Source: Colius striatus (Eukaryota; Chordata; Aves; Coliiformes; Coliidae). Taken from it: a stretch of DNA of 64,000 nt. How positions within the stretch are numbered: position 1 is the stretch's first letter; each line of letters starts with the position of its first letter. The stretch lies in NCBI RefSeq assembly GCF_028858725.1, contig NC_084773.1:2408350-2472349 (forward strand). Reading direction: 5' to 3'. The translations under genes and the position numbers were made by a program. Under the pieces are notes generated by a model that was not told the DNA's origin, made no database searches, and worked only from the letters and a program-made list of their open reading frames with translations. Below, piece by piece: positions 1 through 34,425 of the stretch.

Positions 1-36
1 AGGTCTCTTCCAACCCCTCTCATTCTATGATTCTCT
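1..36 (+). mobile_element. CR1 LINE, extreme 3' end
   Basis: The first bases carry the CR1 3' signature: a CTCTTCCAACCCCT block followed by the ATTCTATG terminal repeat. The body of the element lies left of the window. Confidence 0.8.
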
Positions 37-546
37 TCCATAAGCCACATGAGCCAGTTCTGTGCCTCACACCTTTGTAAGTGGGAGAATTGGAGGGACT
101 GCAGTGTCAGGGGTGTGTAGTATTAAATGATTGCAGCAACACATTTGAAGAACCACAGTTATCTCCTTTGGCTGAAGAGCTGGCTTTAATCTTAATGGCA
201 AGTGCCATGTTCCTATCAGCACCTGGAAATTCCTGCAGCTCTGTGAGAACTGTTCATGATGCAGCATGAACACAGGAGGAGCTACAGCTCTTTTTTTTGT
301 CCAAATAACACTAAAGGTATTTCTTCCAGGGACACCACTTGTCATTAAACCCATCACTGCATCAAACAAGAATGAAATAAATCCCATCATTTAAAAACAT
401 TTAATGAGACATATTCTGTATCATTTTTATCTATGGTTACTTGGAGCCTTAAGCAAAGAAATGAAACTATTTCTATACCTTGTGAGCTTCTTTCCCAGCA
501 AAGGGGAATTCACATTAATAACCCAACCACTGACTTTCTTTTGTAG

Positions 547-759
547 GAACCAAAGACCAGATTCACTTATTGTCAGGAGTACCTGTCAGCCACATTTGAC
601 CCAGTGGATGAGGTTGCTGCCTGGAAAGAATCCTTTGCAAAATCCAAGAGTATGTGGCTGTCACCAGAGGGGTTTGTATTTCCTGGGTTTAAGAGCAGCA
701 TTGAAAGCAACCTGCACCCTCGGATGCCTGATGGGGCACGTCTGGAGGAGTTAAAGGAG
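547..759 (+). CDS. CFAP92: CFAP92 exon (first in window)
   Basis: The exon is 213 nt (71 codons), preceded by a pyrimidine tract ending TTTTGTAG and followed by GTAACA. The frame is open throughout and begins [10 protein letters not shown]. The dense charged/aromatic composition looks like conserved coding sequence. Confidence 0.75.
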
Positions 760-3700
760 GTAACAGGCAACTGAAAAGAACTGTCCTGGGTGAACTGAAG
801 CATTTTTAGGAGACTTGAAAGAGGCAGAGTGCTTTATCATGGGGAAGCCTCTTTGGAGGGGTGCAGTCTAGGCAGCTCTTTCCACGGTGACATTTGCAAT
901 CTGTGTGTGTCAGCACCTATCTCACCCAGCTGATCTTTTGTTTGAATACACAAACTCTGCCCTGAAAAGCCATTTGCCAGTGTTGATTGGATATCAGTAG
1001 GTACTAATGGACTATAGAGTGCTTTGGTTTATGTTTACAGGTGGGATCTACTGTCAGAAAATCCCAATATTGACTCTGGACATGTTCCCAGCTGCTCTTC
1101 AGGAGCTGCCAATGTGTTTGTAGCTTTCCTTTGTGTTTCCAAACCCTCTCACTGCTTGGGGTTTTTGTTTTGTACTTTGATTTATGGTTTGCAGTTGCAG
1201 TTTTATGGTGTGTTTGTCCTTCACCACTGTTCTATTAGTTTCTTCCTGCCCTGTATCCTCTCTCCCTTCTGTCCTTGACTATTGAACTTCTAGTTTTCTG
1301 CCATTTTACTGCATCATGAACTTGGCCAGTTCCCCATCCCGTTTTGAGGAGTCCCCAGCATTGTCCATACTCAAGCACACATCTTCTGCCTCTAGGAGGA
1401 AAATTTGTGTGTTACTAGAACTGGGAAGATGAGGAAATAAAGGGAACAGAACAGGGTTTGGAGTTTTCTGTTCAGGATCAGCAAATTCTACCAAGCTAAT
1501 CAAACAGTCACAGCAGAGTGGAAAAAGCTGAGTGCTTGGAGGCTCATGTCTTGCAAGAGTGTGTACCTGTTCAACTCTCAGCCTTTATTTATCTTGCCTC
1601 TTTTCTTCCATACATACTGAAGTAGTTTCTCAAGTTAGAGTGTAGCTGGTGGGAGATGGTTAGTGACAACCAAGTGCTTTTCTGTGGTCCATGATGCTGG
1701 AGAATGGATCATCTCATGCAGGAGCAGAGAAGATTCACTGGCTGTGGGTATCAGAAGCCAAGCAGGACAGTTCAGCAGCTGCTGCCTCATGCCAAAGAGA
1801 CAAAAAAATAGAAGGGGAGCTCAGCAGTACAGGATCAAAAGCTGAGCAAGCTGAGAAAGACTGATAGTGACAGTCTGGTGACTGACACCAGAGTTACTGG
1901 ACTGGAAGAAGTGGAGGGCTGTGACCCTTGGGGTGGGAGCAGCAGCTGGTCAGTGTGTTGTATTGACCTCAGCACCTCCTGAGGGGATGAGAGAGGGGAA
2001 GAGAGCTGAGGCTTTGTCCTGAATGACACTGTGTGGCATCAGTGGTAGCCATGGAGCTGAGAGAGAAGAGGCAGGAGGCTCCTCTGCTCAAGCAGGGACT
2101 TCATGAGCATGACCAGTGTTCTGTTGGTTCTGAACTAACTGTTCTTGTCACCTGAAAGGTGGAACCAGAGCAGGAGGCTGTTAGGATCCTATCCTGAGTC
2201 TGGTTTTGAGACTCTCATAACCATTCTGTTTTCTTCTCAAGCACAGGATTTGATCATCTTCTAAAACACTGTCCCTTGGGAGCCCAAAAGGTTTGTGGGT
2301 TTCCTAAAATATCTCCATCAAGTTCTGCCTCAGCCACCCTTTGTCTGCAGGGTTTCAGGTAAAGCAGTGACAGTCCAGGGCTGACATTAGACAGTGGGAG
2401 TTAATCTGTAGCTTGGGAATCTGTAGCAGTTTTGTCTGAAACAACCAAACTGGTATTTCAGCAGTGGCTAGTCAGAGGACCTCAAAAGGTGGAACTCAGT
2501 TTTGCAGTGGTGATGGTGACTCTTCCTGCCAGGCTTCCAGTGCATGTGCTGCTTCACTCCCCATTGCCTTGGGTCACCTGAGCTCTTGGTCCCAAGAGTT
2601 TGATATCAATGACTGTATTTTTAGAAGCACCAGGACAGCTTCTGCTTTCTAACAGCATTGTGCTGTTGTTAGATAATCTTTAATGGTTATCCTTGAGGTG
2701 ATATATAACTCTCAGTGTCTCAATCCTGACCCTTTATAGCACTGCAGAGAAATGTGACACAAATAGGAAACCTGTCAGGAATGTCTCAGGTTCATGCCTG
2801 AGAGAACAGCTCAGGCCTAGAGTAGCTGCACCTTGCTCACCAAATGCAGTTTTGTTCTTACTCATGTGTATGAAACACAAGAGGAAAGGCTGCTTAGAGA
2901 GAAAGGTAGTCTTGTGAAGTCTGGATCCTGTTATGGTAATTGTTAGGTGGCTGCCCAGGACTCTGGCTTAACTTCTCCTTGGTGGCTCCTCCCTGGTGAT
3001 CTTGGCCTGGCTTCTTACAAGGATTCCATTTGCATTTAGCAGTGGCAGGAGAATGCTCTGCTCACCAACATGGGGCTCCTGCTGCCACGGGACAGGTGGA
3101 GCTGGGACAGACGACACGTTGATTTTGATCTTTACAAGAAGCCACCTGAGCTCTTCACAACAACAGCCCCACAGACTGGTAATGGCACTGATGACAAAGC
3201 TTTAACTGGAGGCTCTGACATACAGTCCTGAAACTGGTTCAGTTCTATGGTCGAGGAAGGGGGTTTGAATGCAAAGAGATGCATGTACAGCAAAACTGTT
3301 TGTGCTCTGGCAGATCCCAGAATCTCAGGGTGCTGGGGTGGGAAGGGCCCTGCAGAGCTCACCCAGCCCCAGCCCCTGCTACAGCAGGTTCCCCTGGCTC
3401 AGAAGGCACAGAAATGTGTCCAGGTGGGGTTGGAAACCTCCAGAGAAGGAGCCTCCACACCCTCCCTGGGCAGCCTGGGCCAGGGCTCCCTCACCTCAGC
3501 ACCAAAGGACTTGCTCCTCCTGTTCCAGTGGAACTTTTTGTGTTCCAGCTTGTGCCTGTTACCCCTTGTCCTGTCACTGGCCACCACAGAATAGAGACTG
3601 GCCCCATCCTCTCACCACCTGCCCTTTAGGTACTGATTAGTGTTGATGAGGCTCTCCCTCAGCCTTCTCTTCTCCAGGCTGAACAGTCCCAGCTCCCATA

Positions 3701-4611
3701 GCCTTTCCTCCTCACATAGATGTTCCAGTCCCCTCAGCATCTCTCCAGCAGTTCTCTATCACTCCTGAATGATAGAGAGCAGCTTAGCAACAGCACCAGC
3801 AGCTCCCTCAGCACAATGGAGCATCTTAAGATGTAAAACCTCAGCCATACTCCAGTTTTACCCCTTAATTTGTCCATCTTCTGAGGCTCAGTTCCTTTGT
3901 CTACGGTAAAATGTGACAGGGAGTAGTAGCTCCTTCTTGGCTTATTCTCCTGCAAAGCCTCCTCTGTTGGCTGCCTGATCTATGGGTTGATGAAAGGTTG
4001 TAGCAAGGTGGAGGGGTTGGTCTTGTCTACAGAGTAAGAAGTGATGGGACAAGAAGAAATGGGCTCAAGTTGCCCCAGGTGAGGTTGAGATTGGAGCTGA
4101 GGAAGAACTTTTTCCCTGAGAGGGTTGCCAGCCCCTGTGCCAGGCTGCCCAGGGAGGTGAGGGATTCCCCAGCCCTGGAGCTATTGTGGAGCTGAGGTGC
4201 TGAGGGCCATGGGTTAGTGCTGGGCTTGGCAGGGTGAGGGGAGGGCTGGGACTCAATGAGCCTAAAGGGCTCTTCCAACCAAACAATTCAATGACTCTAT
4301 GACCCAGGTTTAGTTCCCCAGGTCAGACTCCCCTGCTGGCTGTTGCAATTCCAGGTCATTGCTTGGAATCCAAACAGCCCACATGTTTCTATCTGACTGG
4401 TGCCTGTGTCCTGGTTTTTCTCTTCCAGCCTGTCGTTGGCCTTGTGGGGCTCTGCAGGCTGCCTTTGGTGACCCCAAGGTGAAGGCTCCCCGGTGCTGCA
4501 CAGCAGCTCTGCCCCAGGCCAGGAGCCAGGCTGCAGCTGCAGCAGTGCCAAAGCCTTCTGGAAGGAGAACCCCTGAGCTTCCCCTGCAGGAGGACAGGAC
4601 CAAGTCTGAAG
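547..4611 (+). CDS. CFAP92: CFAP92 (KIAA1257), 3' portion; three joined exons
   Basis: Three exons (547-759, 3040-3178, 4429-4611) join in frame with good splice sites and phases 0, 1 and 1. The product includes the stretches [12 protein letters not shown] and [20 protein letters not shown], then [20 protein letters not shown], then a more variable Ala/Pro/Lys-rich part. CFAP92 is a putative cilia- and flagella-associated protein. I assign it on resemblance to the KIAA1257 C-terminal region and on position: it is convergent with ACAD9, as I recall the pair being in human. Upstream exons lie left of the window. The downstream end is uncertain, and two phase-compatible terminal exons are listed separately. 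The reading frames and splice sites are seen directly; the gene name is inference and could be wrong, though a real multi-exon gene is well supported. Confidence 0.6.
760..3039 (+). other. CFAP92 intron
   Basis: This 2.3-kb stretch lies between two phase-0 exon ends. I see no exon, RNA gene or recognisable repeat in it. The short open frames lack coding character. Confidence 0.6.
3040..3178 (+). CDS. CFAP92: CFAP92 exon (second in window)
   Basis: The exon is 139 nt (46 codons plus 1), with acceptor TTGCATTTAG and donor GTAATG. It encodes [10 protein letters not shown] through [12 protein letters not shown]. An acceptor 3 nt downstream (TTTAGCAG) would drop the first Gln; the frame is the same either way. 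Confidence 0.72.
3314..3760 (-). mobile_element. CR1 LINE fragment
   Basis: Reverse-strand CR1 3' part. It begins with the reverse complement of the 3' end (GGGTGGGAAGGGCCC) and runs through the GAGGTGAGGGAGCCCTGG, TCCACTGGAA and 'sorting ladder' blocks common to all copies here. It belongs to the type with the AGCAGGGG...GGGCCC tail, shared with copies at about 9.9 and 31.15 kb. Confidence 0.9.
4035..4302 (+). mobile_element. CR1 LINE fragment (divergent 3'-end type)
   Basis: Forward CR1 3' end containing GAAATGGGCTCAAGTTGCCC and ending CTCTTCCAACC...ACTCTATGA. It differs in the last 100 bp from the other CR1 groups and matches the copies at about 14.6 and 29.9 kb. Confidence 0.85.
4429..4611 (+). 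CDS. CFAP92: CFAP92 exon (third in window)
   Basis: The exon is 183 nt (2 + 60 codons + 1), with acceptor TTTTTCTCTTCCAG and donor GTAAAG. Its 5' phase fits the previous exon exactly (G|CC gives Ala). It encodes an Ala-, Pro- and basic-rich segment ending [11 protein letters not shown]. The low-complexity composition makes it less certain than the first two exons. Confidence 0.6.
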
Positions 4612-5889
4612 GTAAAGGGTGGCCGTGGTGGGTCCTGCCCCTGACACCCACCCCTGTGCTGTCCTGCTCTCTGGGGGAGGCAGGTAACATATGCCACAAG
4701 TTATCACAGTACTTAGGGAAGTCAAAGCACTTGCTAGAGGTGGTGGTGAACTCAATCTGACAGAGCTCTGAGGAAAACTTGCTGGTCTTTAGGCAGTTCT
4801 TTGCTTGGCTGCTCAGAGGAAGGGGAGAGATTCTGTTCAGTGAGCCAGCCTGCCTGTCAGCACAAAGGGGGAGAGAAAAGAACAGTTTTCAGGCTTAGCA
4901 ACTCCAAAAGAAATTGTAATGGCCCCTGATGAGGTGCAGAGGCTGAGGCACTTCCACAGCCAGATGCCAGTGCCTCCCCACAATCCCCTCCATGACCATT
5001 GTGCTCTGTAGACTCCCAGCCTGAGGCACTTCAGCCTCTTGGGGTAAACCTCAGCCCCAGTGACTGAAAGCTTTGTGCTCATGAATGGGAAAAGCTGCCT
5101 GGGTGGCCTGCACCTCACTCTCCTTTTGTTGGCTGAGCCACAGTCAGAGCCAAAGGACTGACCAAACCCCAAGTCTGCTTTTCAAGCCCTTTTGATCAAA
5201 GGGGCTGAAGCTCCCTGTTGGCTACAGATGCCCTAGAAAAACAAACACAGAAGTTGGTAACAAAGACAGAGTAAAACCTTTGAGGGCAGCTGTCTGCCAG
5301 CCCCCCACTCCCCCTCTGTTTCTTCCTCACTGTTAACCCCTGTGGTGCCAGGCCCTGCGTGAGGACCCTCTGCACAGCCTCAGCCTTTGTGCCTGATCCT
5401 GAGCTTGGGTTCTGATGGGGCTGCTCAGCCTCTGAGATGTGTCCCTCTTGGGCTCTGCCAGCTCCCTGCAAGCCCAGGACTTTTGCCTGGATTGCACATT
5501 GTTCCTACTCTCAGTTTATGAGGTAACTTTCACCTTGCACTTGATAACATTTAGACTTGACTGGTAGATCCACGGCTCTAACACATCTTCCAAGCCTTCC
5601 AAGCCCACGGGAGGTCCTTTAGGTCTTGCCTCACAAAAGTGACTACTCTGGTGCCAAGCTGACTCTCCAGAGGAGATGCTGTGTCCATTCACTTCCATGG
5701 TCTGCTTTGGAAGGAAGATTAAAGAAAAAACCCCAGCCCCCAAAGCACTGTTTTCAGTTCTTGCTGGTAATAATTTCCAGCTGAGCCTCTTGGCCTGGTG
5801 CAGTTTTTCCTGACAGACATCACCCTTGCAGGGTGCTGTGCCTTTGCTGCAGGACCATGATGGATGGATCAAACAGGCAGAGGCACATT

Positions 5890-6680
5890 CTCACAGTTAT
5901 CATTTATTTTCTGCTGGGTTTTTAATGTCAGGTTGTTGTCAGAAGGCTTGTCACAGTGTCTCAGCTCCAGGGGCCACTTGAGTGCTGGGCTCAGCTCCTG
6001 CTCCCCATAGCTCCACCTCCTCCCCCTCAGCAGCACAGGTGACAGGGAATGGGGCTTAGAGTCAGTCCATCATAGTGAGTCTCCTCTGCATCTTTCTCCT
6101 CAGAGGATTAGGACTCCTTGTGTTCCTCCTCTGCCCAATGTGGGTCCCCTCCCATGGGATAGTCTCTAACAACCTGTCTGTTGTGTCTGTCCCTGAGGTT
6201 GCAGCTCCTCACAAACTCCTCCCCATGGTCTCCTCATGGCAACAGAACTCCTGCCACATTCTGCTGCTCTTCACAGAGTCACAGCCCCTCTGGGCACAGT
6301 CACCCCAGTGTGGGCTCCTCCATAAGCTGACAGCAGCTCTCAGCTCCACCATCTGTGGGTTGCAGGGGAACAGCTCCCACCTAACCAAGGGATGCAGGGG
6401 AGTCTGCTCCAGCACATCTCCTCTCTTCCCTCACTAACCTTGGGCTGCTCATGGTCACTCCCCTCTCATCCAGCTCCTTCCACCACCTCCCAGAAGAAAA
6501 AACAACCCTCCTCTTCCATCTACTTCTTAAAAAGTGATTGCTGAAGTTGCCCAATTGGCTCAGCCCCAGTTGGGTCTGGCTCAGAGCCTGGGAAGGTGTC
6601 AAGCAACTTCTTGCAGGAGCCATCACAGCCCCTTCCCCCTTAGAGAAACACCCCCACACAACCCCCTGAGAGCTCCACAC
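5890..6680 (+). mobile_element. diverged avian ERV/LTR-type interspersed repeat
   Basis: The block contains phrases of a repeat family common in bird genomes: an AATGTGGGTCCCCTCCCATGG-like unit, then GGGCACAGTCACCCCAGTGTG, then an AATTGGCTCAGCCC block followed by an AGCAACTTCTTGCAGGAGCC block. I recall this order from avian ERVL-like LTRs. No retroviral coding frame survives. Boundaries are approximate and many positions have decayed, so the copy is old. Confidence 0.5.
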
Positions 6681-7447
6681 AACCTCCCTGGTGTCAGGGA
6701 GGTTTCCACAGCTGGGCCTGAAGTTGCAGAGCACAGGCTGTGGCCTTTCTAAGCTCAAAAACACAAAGCTCACTTCTTCAACCTTCTAAGTTAAACTTCA
6801 TCAGGCAGCAAATGCTGCATTGACAGGAGAGGTGTGGTTCCCATCTCAGTTACACAGAGAGCAACGTGAGGGCTTTTGTTCTTTGTTGGAGATGGAGTTC
6901 TGGCCTTTGTTTTGCTGGCATCCCATCACCCAGCCTGAGGTGCTGCTCTGCTCTACTTATTCTGTCAGAAATGTAATCTCTCAGAATCCCACCCCAGCTC
7001 TAACTCATGCTTAACAAGGCCAGGCCTTCTGAGTGTCAGCTTGATTCATGAGCTCTTGGTGAACCTGGTGCTTCACAAGGTGGATTTGCCATGGCTCCAT
7101 CTTCCAAAGGCAAAGTGGAGCTCCAGCTCCAGGAAAACTGTGTCCCAGTTGCTCCCAGCAGTGCTGTGGTGGCTGACTGAGAGCTACAGGGCTGGCAGCG
7201 TTTCCCACCTCCATCTGCACATGCTCCAGTGCCTCCAATCACACAGCTCCTAAGAGTTGTTGAATGAGGTCACCCAGCCAGAGTAACTGCAGAAGGTGAG
7301 CTTACAGATCCTGTGGTGTTTAGTGAACATCTTCTTCAGCTGAAACCTTGCAGCTCCTTATCAGGAATCTGAGTGGAGATTTAGCAGCAGCTCAGAGTCC
7401 TTTCTCATTCCAGGTTACTTTGCTATAACCATTTGTTTGTTTTCAAG

Positions 7448-7572
7448 AGCAGGACATCCCTCCCCAGGCCCTGCTGGAGCCCTGCATCCCCACACAACAC
7501 AGGCCTTGCAGGGACAGGGGAGTTATTGATGTTTGGGGTAGCAAGAGAGAAGGGGGAAAAAGACACATGTGA
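7448..7572 (+). CDS. candidate CFAP92 terminal coding exon
   Basis: A pyrimidine-rich tract ending TTTTCAAG is followed by AG, which completes the codon left by the 4429-4611 exon (G|AG = Glu). The frame then runs 40 codons, starting QDIPPQALLEP, to TGA at 7570-7572. AATAAA follows at 7650-7655. The resulting 3' end falls about 0.4 kb before the convergent ACAD9 poly(A) site. This is inference from phase and context only; I do not recognise the peptide. An alternative terminal exon is at 9461. Confidence 0.35.
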
Positions 7573-7649
7573 ATGTCATTGGCTGAAGAATGCTCATGGA
7601 AGACTGAGTCTCAGGTTTTTTAACAGAGAGGACAGCTTCTGTCTGTTTA

Positions 7650-7655
7650 AATAAA
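7650..7655 (+). terminator. candidate poly(A) signal for CFAP92
   Basis: A canonical AATAAA lies 78 bp past the stop of the candidate exon at 7448-7572. It is only meaningful if that exon is real. Confidence 0.3.
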
Positions 7656-8060
7656 CCCCCTATTTCCCGTCTTTGAAACACAAACCAAAGGGGTCAGTTT
7701 AAGGCTTAGGGCTAAGAACAGAAGCAGGAGAAGTTCTGAGTCAATACAAGGGGCAAACACTGCAACAGGAGCTCAGATTGAGTGACCTCCCTCCTCAAAG
7801 CCACTCCAACTGGCCTGGCCATGACCATGGCCACTGGCCTGGCTGCTGCTGGAGGCCTCTTCCCACCTCAGTCCTTGCACTCCTGGCAGGAGCTCCTCCA
7901 GCTCAGCAGGCAGCTGCTGGAAGCTCAGGGCGACTTGGAGAAACACCCCATCCCTTCCCTGGGGAAACAGGGAAGCCCAGTGGGCTTCAGCTCTGATGGA
8001 AACAGGCACATCCCATAACTCCAGCTTGTAGCCTCCTGCTGTGGAGATCTGGTTAGAAGT

Positions 8061-8066
8061 TTTATT
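8061..8066 (-). terminator. ACAD9: ACAD9 poly(A) signal
   Basis: The + strand reads TTTATT, which is AATAAA on the transcribed strand, about 98 nt past the ACAD9 stop. No better hexamer lies nearer. The 3' UTR would be short (about 8040-8163). Confidence 0.65.
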
Positions 8067-8163
8067 TTTACTGTTGTAGCTAATTAAGTTTGGTAAAGTC
8101 AGGAAATGGTGTCAGATACTTGACAAACCAGTCAGTGCTTGAACCCATCAGCACCTGGCAGTG

Positions 8164-30906
<22,743 letters not shown>

Positions 30907-31150
30907 GGCCACCGGCAGCCCGCTCACGGTCAGGGGCAGCGCGCTCGGCCGCGGCGCGCCGGGCTGACGGCAGCGCCGGCGCCGGGAACGTCACCGCCCG
31001 GCGGACGCGGGGACTGGGTGACGCGGCCTCGCTCCGCCTCAGAGGAGGGACCGGGGACAGCAGCGGTCTGAGCGGGCCCGGGGCAGCGCGGGTCCGCCTC
31101 CTCTACACTGCGGTAGCGGCCCCGCCGGTCATAGCCTTTGGCCTTGAACC

Positions 31151-31561
31151 GTAGAATCACAGCATCCCCGAATGGTGGGCGCTGGAAGGGCCCTGCAGAG
31201 CTGCTCCAGCCCATCCCCTGCTAAAGCAGGTTCCCCTCGCTCAGGGGGCACAGGAACGTGTCCAGGCACGGCTGGAAACCTCCTGAGAAGGAACCTTCAC
31301 ACCCTCCCTGGGCAGCCTGGGCCAGGGCTCCCTCACCTCAGCACCAAAGGAGTTTCTCATCCTATTCCAGTGGAACTTGCTGTGTTCCAGCTTGTGCCCG
31401 TTACCCCTTGTCCTGTCACTGGCCATCACAGAAAAAACTCACCTCACCATCCTGACATCCACCCTTTAGGTCCTTAAAAGTGTTGATGAGGTCCTCCCTT
31501 AGTCTCCTCCAAGCTGAACAGCCCCAGGTCTCACAGCCTTTTCTCCCAAGAAAGATGTTCC
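31151..31561 (-). mobile_element. CR1 LINE fragment upstream of ACAD9
   Basis: Reverse CR1 3' part from TAGAATCACAGCATCCCCGA to the GTCTCACAGCCTTTTCTCCC block. Its 3' end lies about 245 bp upstream of the ACAD9 ATG. Same group as 3.3 and 9.9 kb. Confidence 0.92.
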
Positions 31562-34349
31562 AAATAAGTGTTTGGAACATTTGAGGTTCACATTTGGGTA
31601 TACATGACCATAGAAGCGGGGTGCCTGTGGAATAAAGCCCCTCATGGCTTTGTGCGTGCCACTCCACATCCCCAACACCCCCTGATCTAGCCCTACCGTG
31701 GTGAGGGGGCTGCTGTCCCCACGCTGAGGGAGTCCCCTGCCCTCCCCTGCTTTGGGCTCAGGGATCACGTAGCAACAGCTACAGAGAAGAGTCAGATAAC
31801 TGGCCAGCCTGGCAAAATACTTTTTGGAGCACACAGGATGCGTGCCAACACAAAAGCATGGAGCAGGACCCTAGACCAGGGACAAGGAGGAATCACTTCA
31901 CTCCCAGTTTCTATCTGGCTGTTGTGCTGAGCTGCACTCTGAGTTGATGGTAATTGCCACAAAATCTCCATCAAAAGCTAACTTCTCCTAATCTGTGTCT
32001 GGCATTGGGAGGAGAATTAGACCAGAAGCTGACAGCCTTCACATGAGCTGCCCTTTGCTTCTGCAGCCATTTCCACAGATAAATAAATGCCAAAGGCAAA
32101 ACGCCACAACTGTGACCTGAGGTAAACACTCCATGCAGTGCAGTTCTCACCTGCTGTGCCTTTGACAGCAGAATTTGTCTTATTAAAAAGCCAAGTGGCA
32201 AACCCATGCCAGATTGCTGGGTTGATTACCTAAATACCAAAGCTGGGTTTGGAAACTGCTCCGTTTCCAAACAAGAGGTCACTAGTCAAGTTTGTTGCAT
32301 CACCACCCCATACCCACCTGCAGCTGAGAACAGTAGGTAAGAGTGCTCACTGGCACAGAAGTACTTCCTCAATACTAAACACAAGGGTACAATTAATTTG
32401 TTTGAAATACTTCTTTCAAGCCCATTTAAAGGCTGCCTTTACTCTCTCATTTAGGATTGCCATGTCCCGCTGCTCTGTATTCTTCAGCTGCCCCCATTTT
32501 GTTTTGAACTAAGAAGACACTTTCAGATACTAGGGATTTAATACAATGACTAATACTAGAAGTAAAGAGAGGTCTAATGAACCAGTTTACTTTTCTTCCT
32601 TATTTGCTTACTTGTAAAATGTAAATCTTTAATTGTGTAGTCCAAATAAATTGCTATTTCAGTTGCCTTTCAGGCACTGTTTTGCAACTTAGGAGAAGAT
32701 TCCAAGGGGAAAGGAAAAGCTAATCTCCATCCAGCTCGGGCAGCCTTGCTCACAGGTGGGTTTTTGTGTGTATTTATATATGTATTCATATTGTGGGGAA
32801 TCCTCAAGTCCTAAGCATCCCCAAGCAGAGCCCTGTGCTGCCTGAAGCCAAAGGTATTACACAAGGGTGTAACACACTGTGCCTGGGAGGAGGTGAGAAG
32901 GATTTCACTCATTTGGTTGGCGAGTCAGCCAGATGGTTGTCGAGTCCAAACACGTGTGGAACTCTGAGGAAACAAACCCATCTCAACCAGAAAGGTTTTC
33001 CTTTTCACAGGCTCCTTGATCCCATGAATGATAACTATTAGTTGGGGATAAGATGAAACTGCCAAGTGCTCATCTTGCAACACTTTCTTGAAGGGTGTAT
33101 ATTCCCAACTACTTGTTTTTGTATGACACAGGGGCACCTTATTTATGGAAGAAAAGCTAGAAAGGCCCCCTTTGCTAGCCTTTTGGTAAGGACAACAGAG
33201 GGGAAAGGCTACCTGCAGGGCCCTGCTTCCCTGTAAGGTCACAGTACTGTCACAGTTTAGTGGTATCCACTGCTAAAACTGACCATGAGCTTCTAACTTC
33301 TGCATGTTCAGTTCTAGTTAAGTACAGTTGTCAAGCTTTTGTTAGTTTTGAAAGGTGGAAAATAAACAGGGAATGGGAACACTGAGATGGCTCCAGTGCT
33401 TTGCAGTCTTTGGGATGGAGCGATAACTCGTTACTGCCTCTGTAGGGTACTTCTGTCTCTAGCTGGCTGATGGTATGGATAGCAAAAAGCCTGCTCTGCT
33501 GTTCAGCCTCCTGACACGTGGGGTTGATTGAGCAGATGGCTTTCCCACATGTTGTCCTGCATAGAAATGGTGGGGTGTTGCAGAGGGTGATGCCACACCA
33601 GTGCCACATCCCAGCTCTGGGTTAAGGTGATGATGTGCTCCAAGGGGTCCAGGAGAAGAGGTGTGGGCCCAGTGACATCATCCCCAGACTAAATACACCA
33701 CAGAATGAAGCTGAGGCCACCCTCTCCTGAGACAAGTCAGACCGGTTCTGGTGAGCACAAAGGGAGGTGGATCTGGCAGCTTTAAAGAAAGGATAAACAC
33801 AGAGCACAGTGAAAGACTGCTTGAAGAAAATGATCCAGTTGGGGAAAACAAGGCTAGGCAGTTGGAAAACAGCACAATAAAGATGCCTCATCAGGGAGCT
33901 CGAAAGAACTGAAACGGCAGCCAGCACACTCCACCCTGTGCATTCCTCCCCTAAGCATGAGAATGGTATTGGGAGCATATCCTAAAGAAATACCTGATTT
34001 TTTTCCAATTGCAGAACAAATCACAGTGGATGACCACACATCCACAGCATGAACTACAAGCAGACTTTCACTTGCACATAGAGAATCCCCTTCCTGCACT
34101 GACACAAATGACTCAATGTATTTGTCCCCTACACACAACTCTTCCTAATGTTGGATGTAACTACAGCTGAAAGCATACTCCTGGCAGCTGCAGTTCTCTG
34201 CAATTCACCCTAACACTGAATTCCACCATTCTGACCTATGAACATCTTCAAACTGCCCAATGTGCTGTTAAAGAAACCCCAACATATTTTTTGCCTTCTG
34301 CTTTGCAACATGCCCAACCTTTCTCTTTCCCCACCATTATTTACAACTT

Positions 34350-34425
34350 ATAGAATCATTTCAGCTGGAAGACACCTTGAAGACCATTGAGTCCAGCCTT
34401 TGTCCCAGCCCTATCAACCACTAGA
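34350..34425 (-). mobile_element. CR1 LINE 3'-end remnant
   Basis: The TATAGAATCATTTCAGCTGG block followed by the GTCCAGCC block is a reverse CR1 3' terminus of the divergent type. Only the last 75 bp remain. Confidence 0.65.

Noticed and set aside
4297-4755. 152-codon - strand frame
   Set aside because: Overlaps the spliced CFAP92 exon on the other strand and a CR1 end; no family resemblance.
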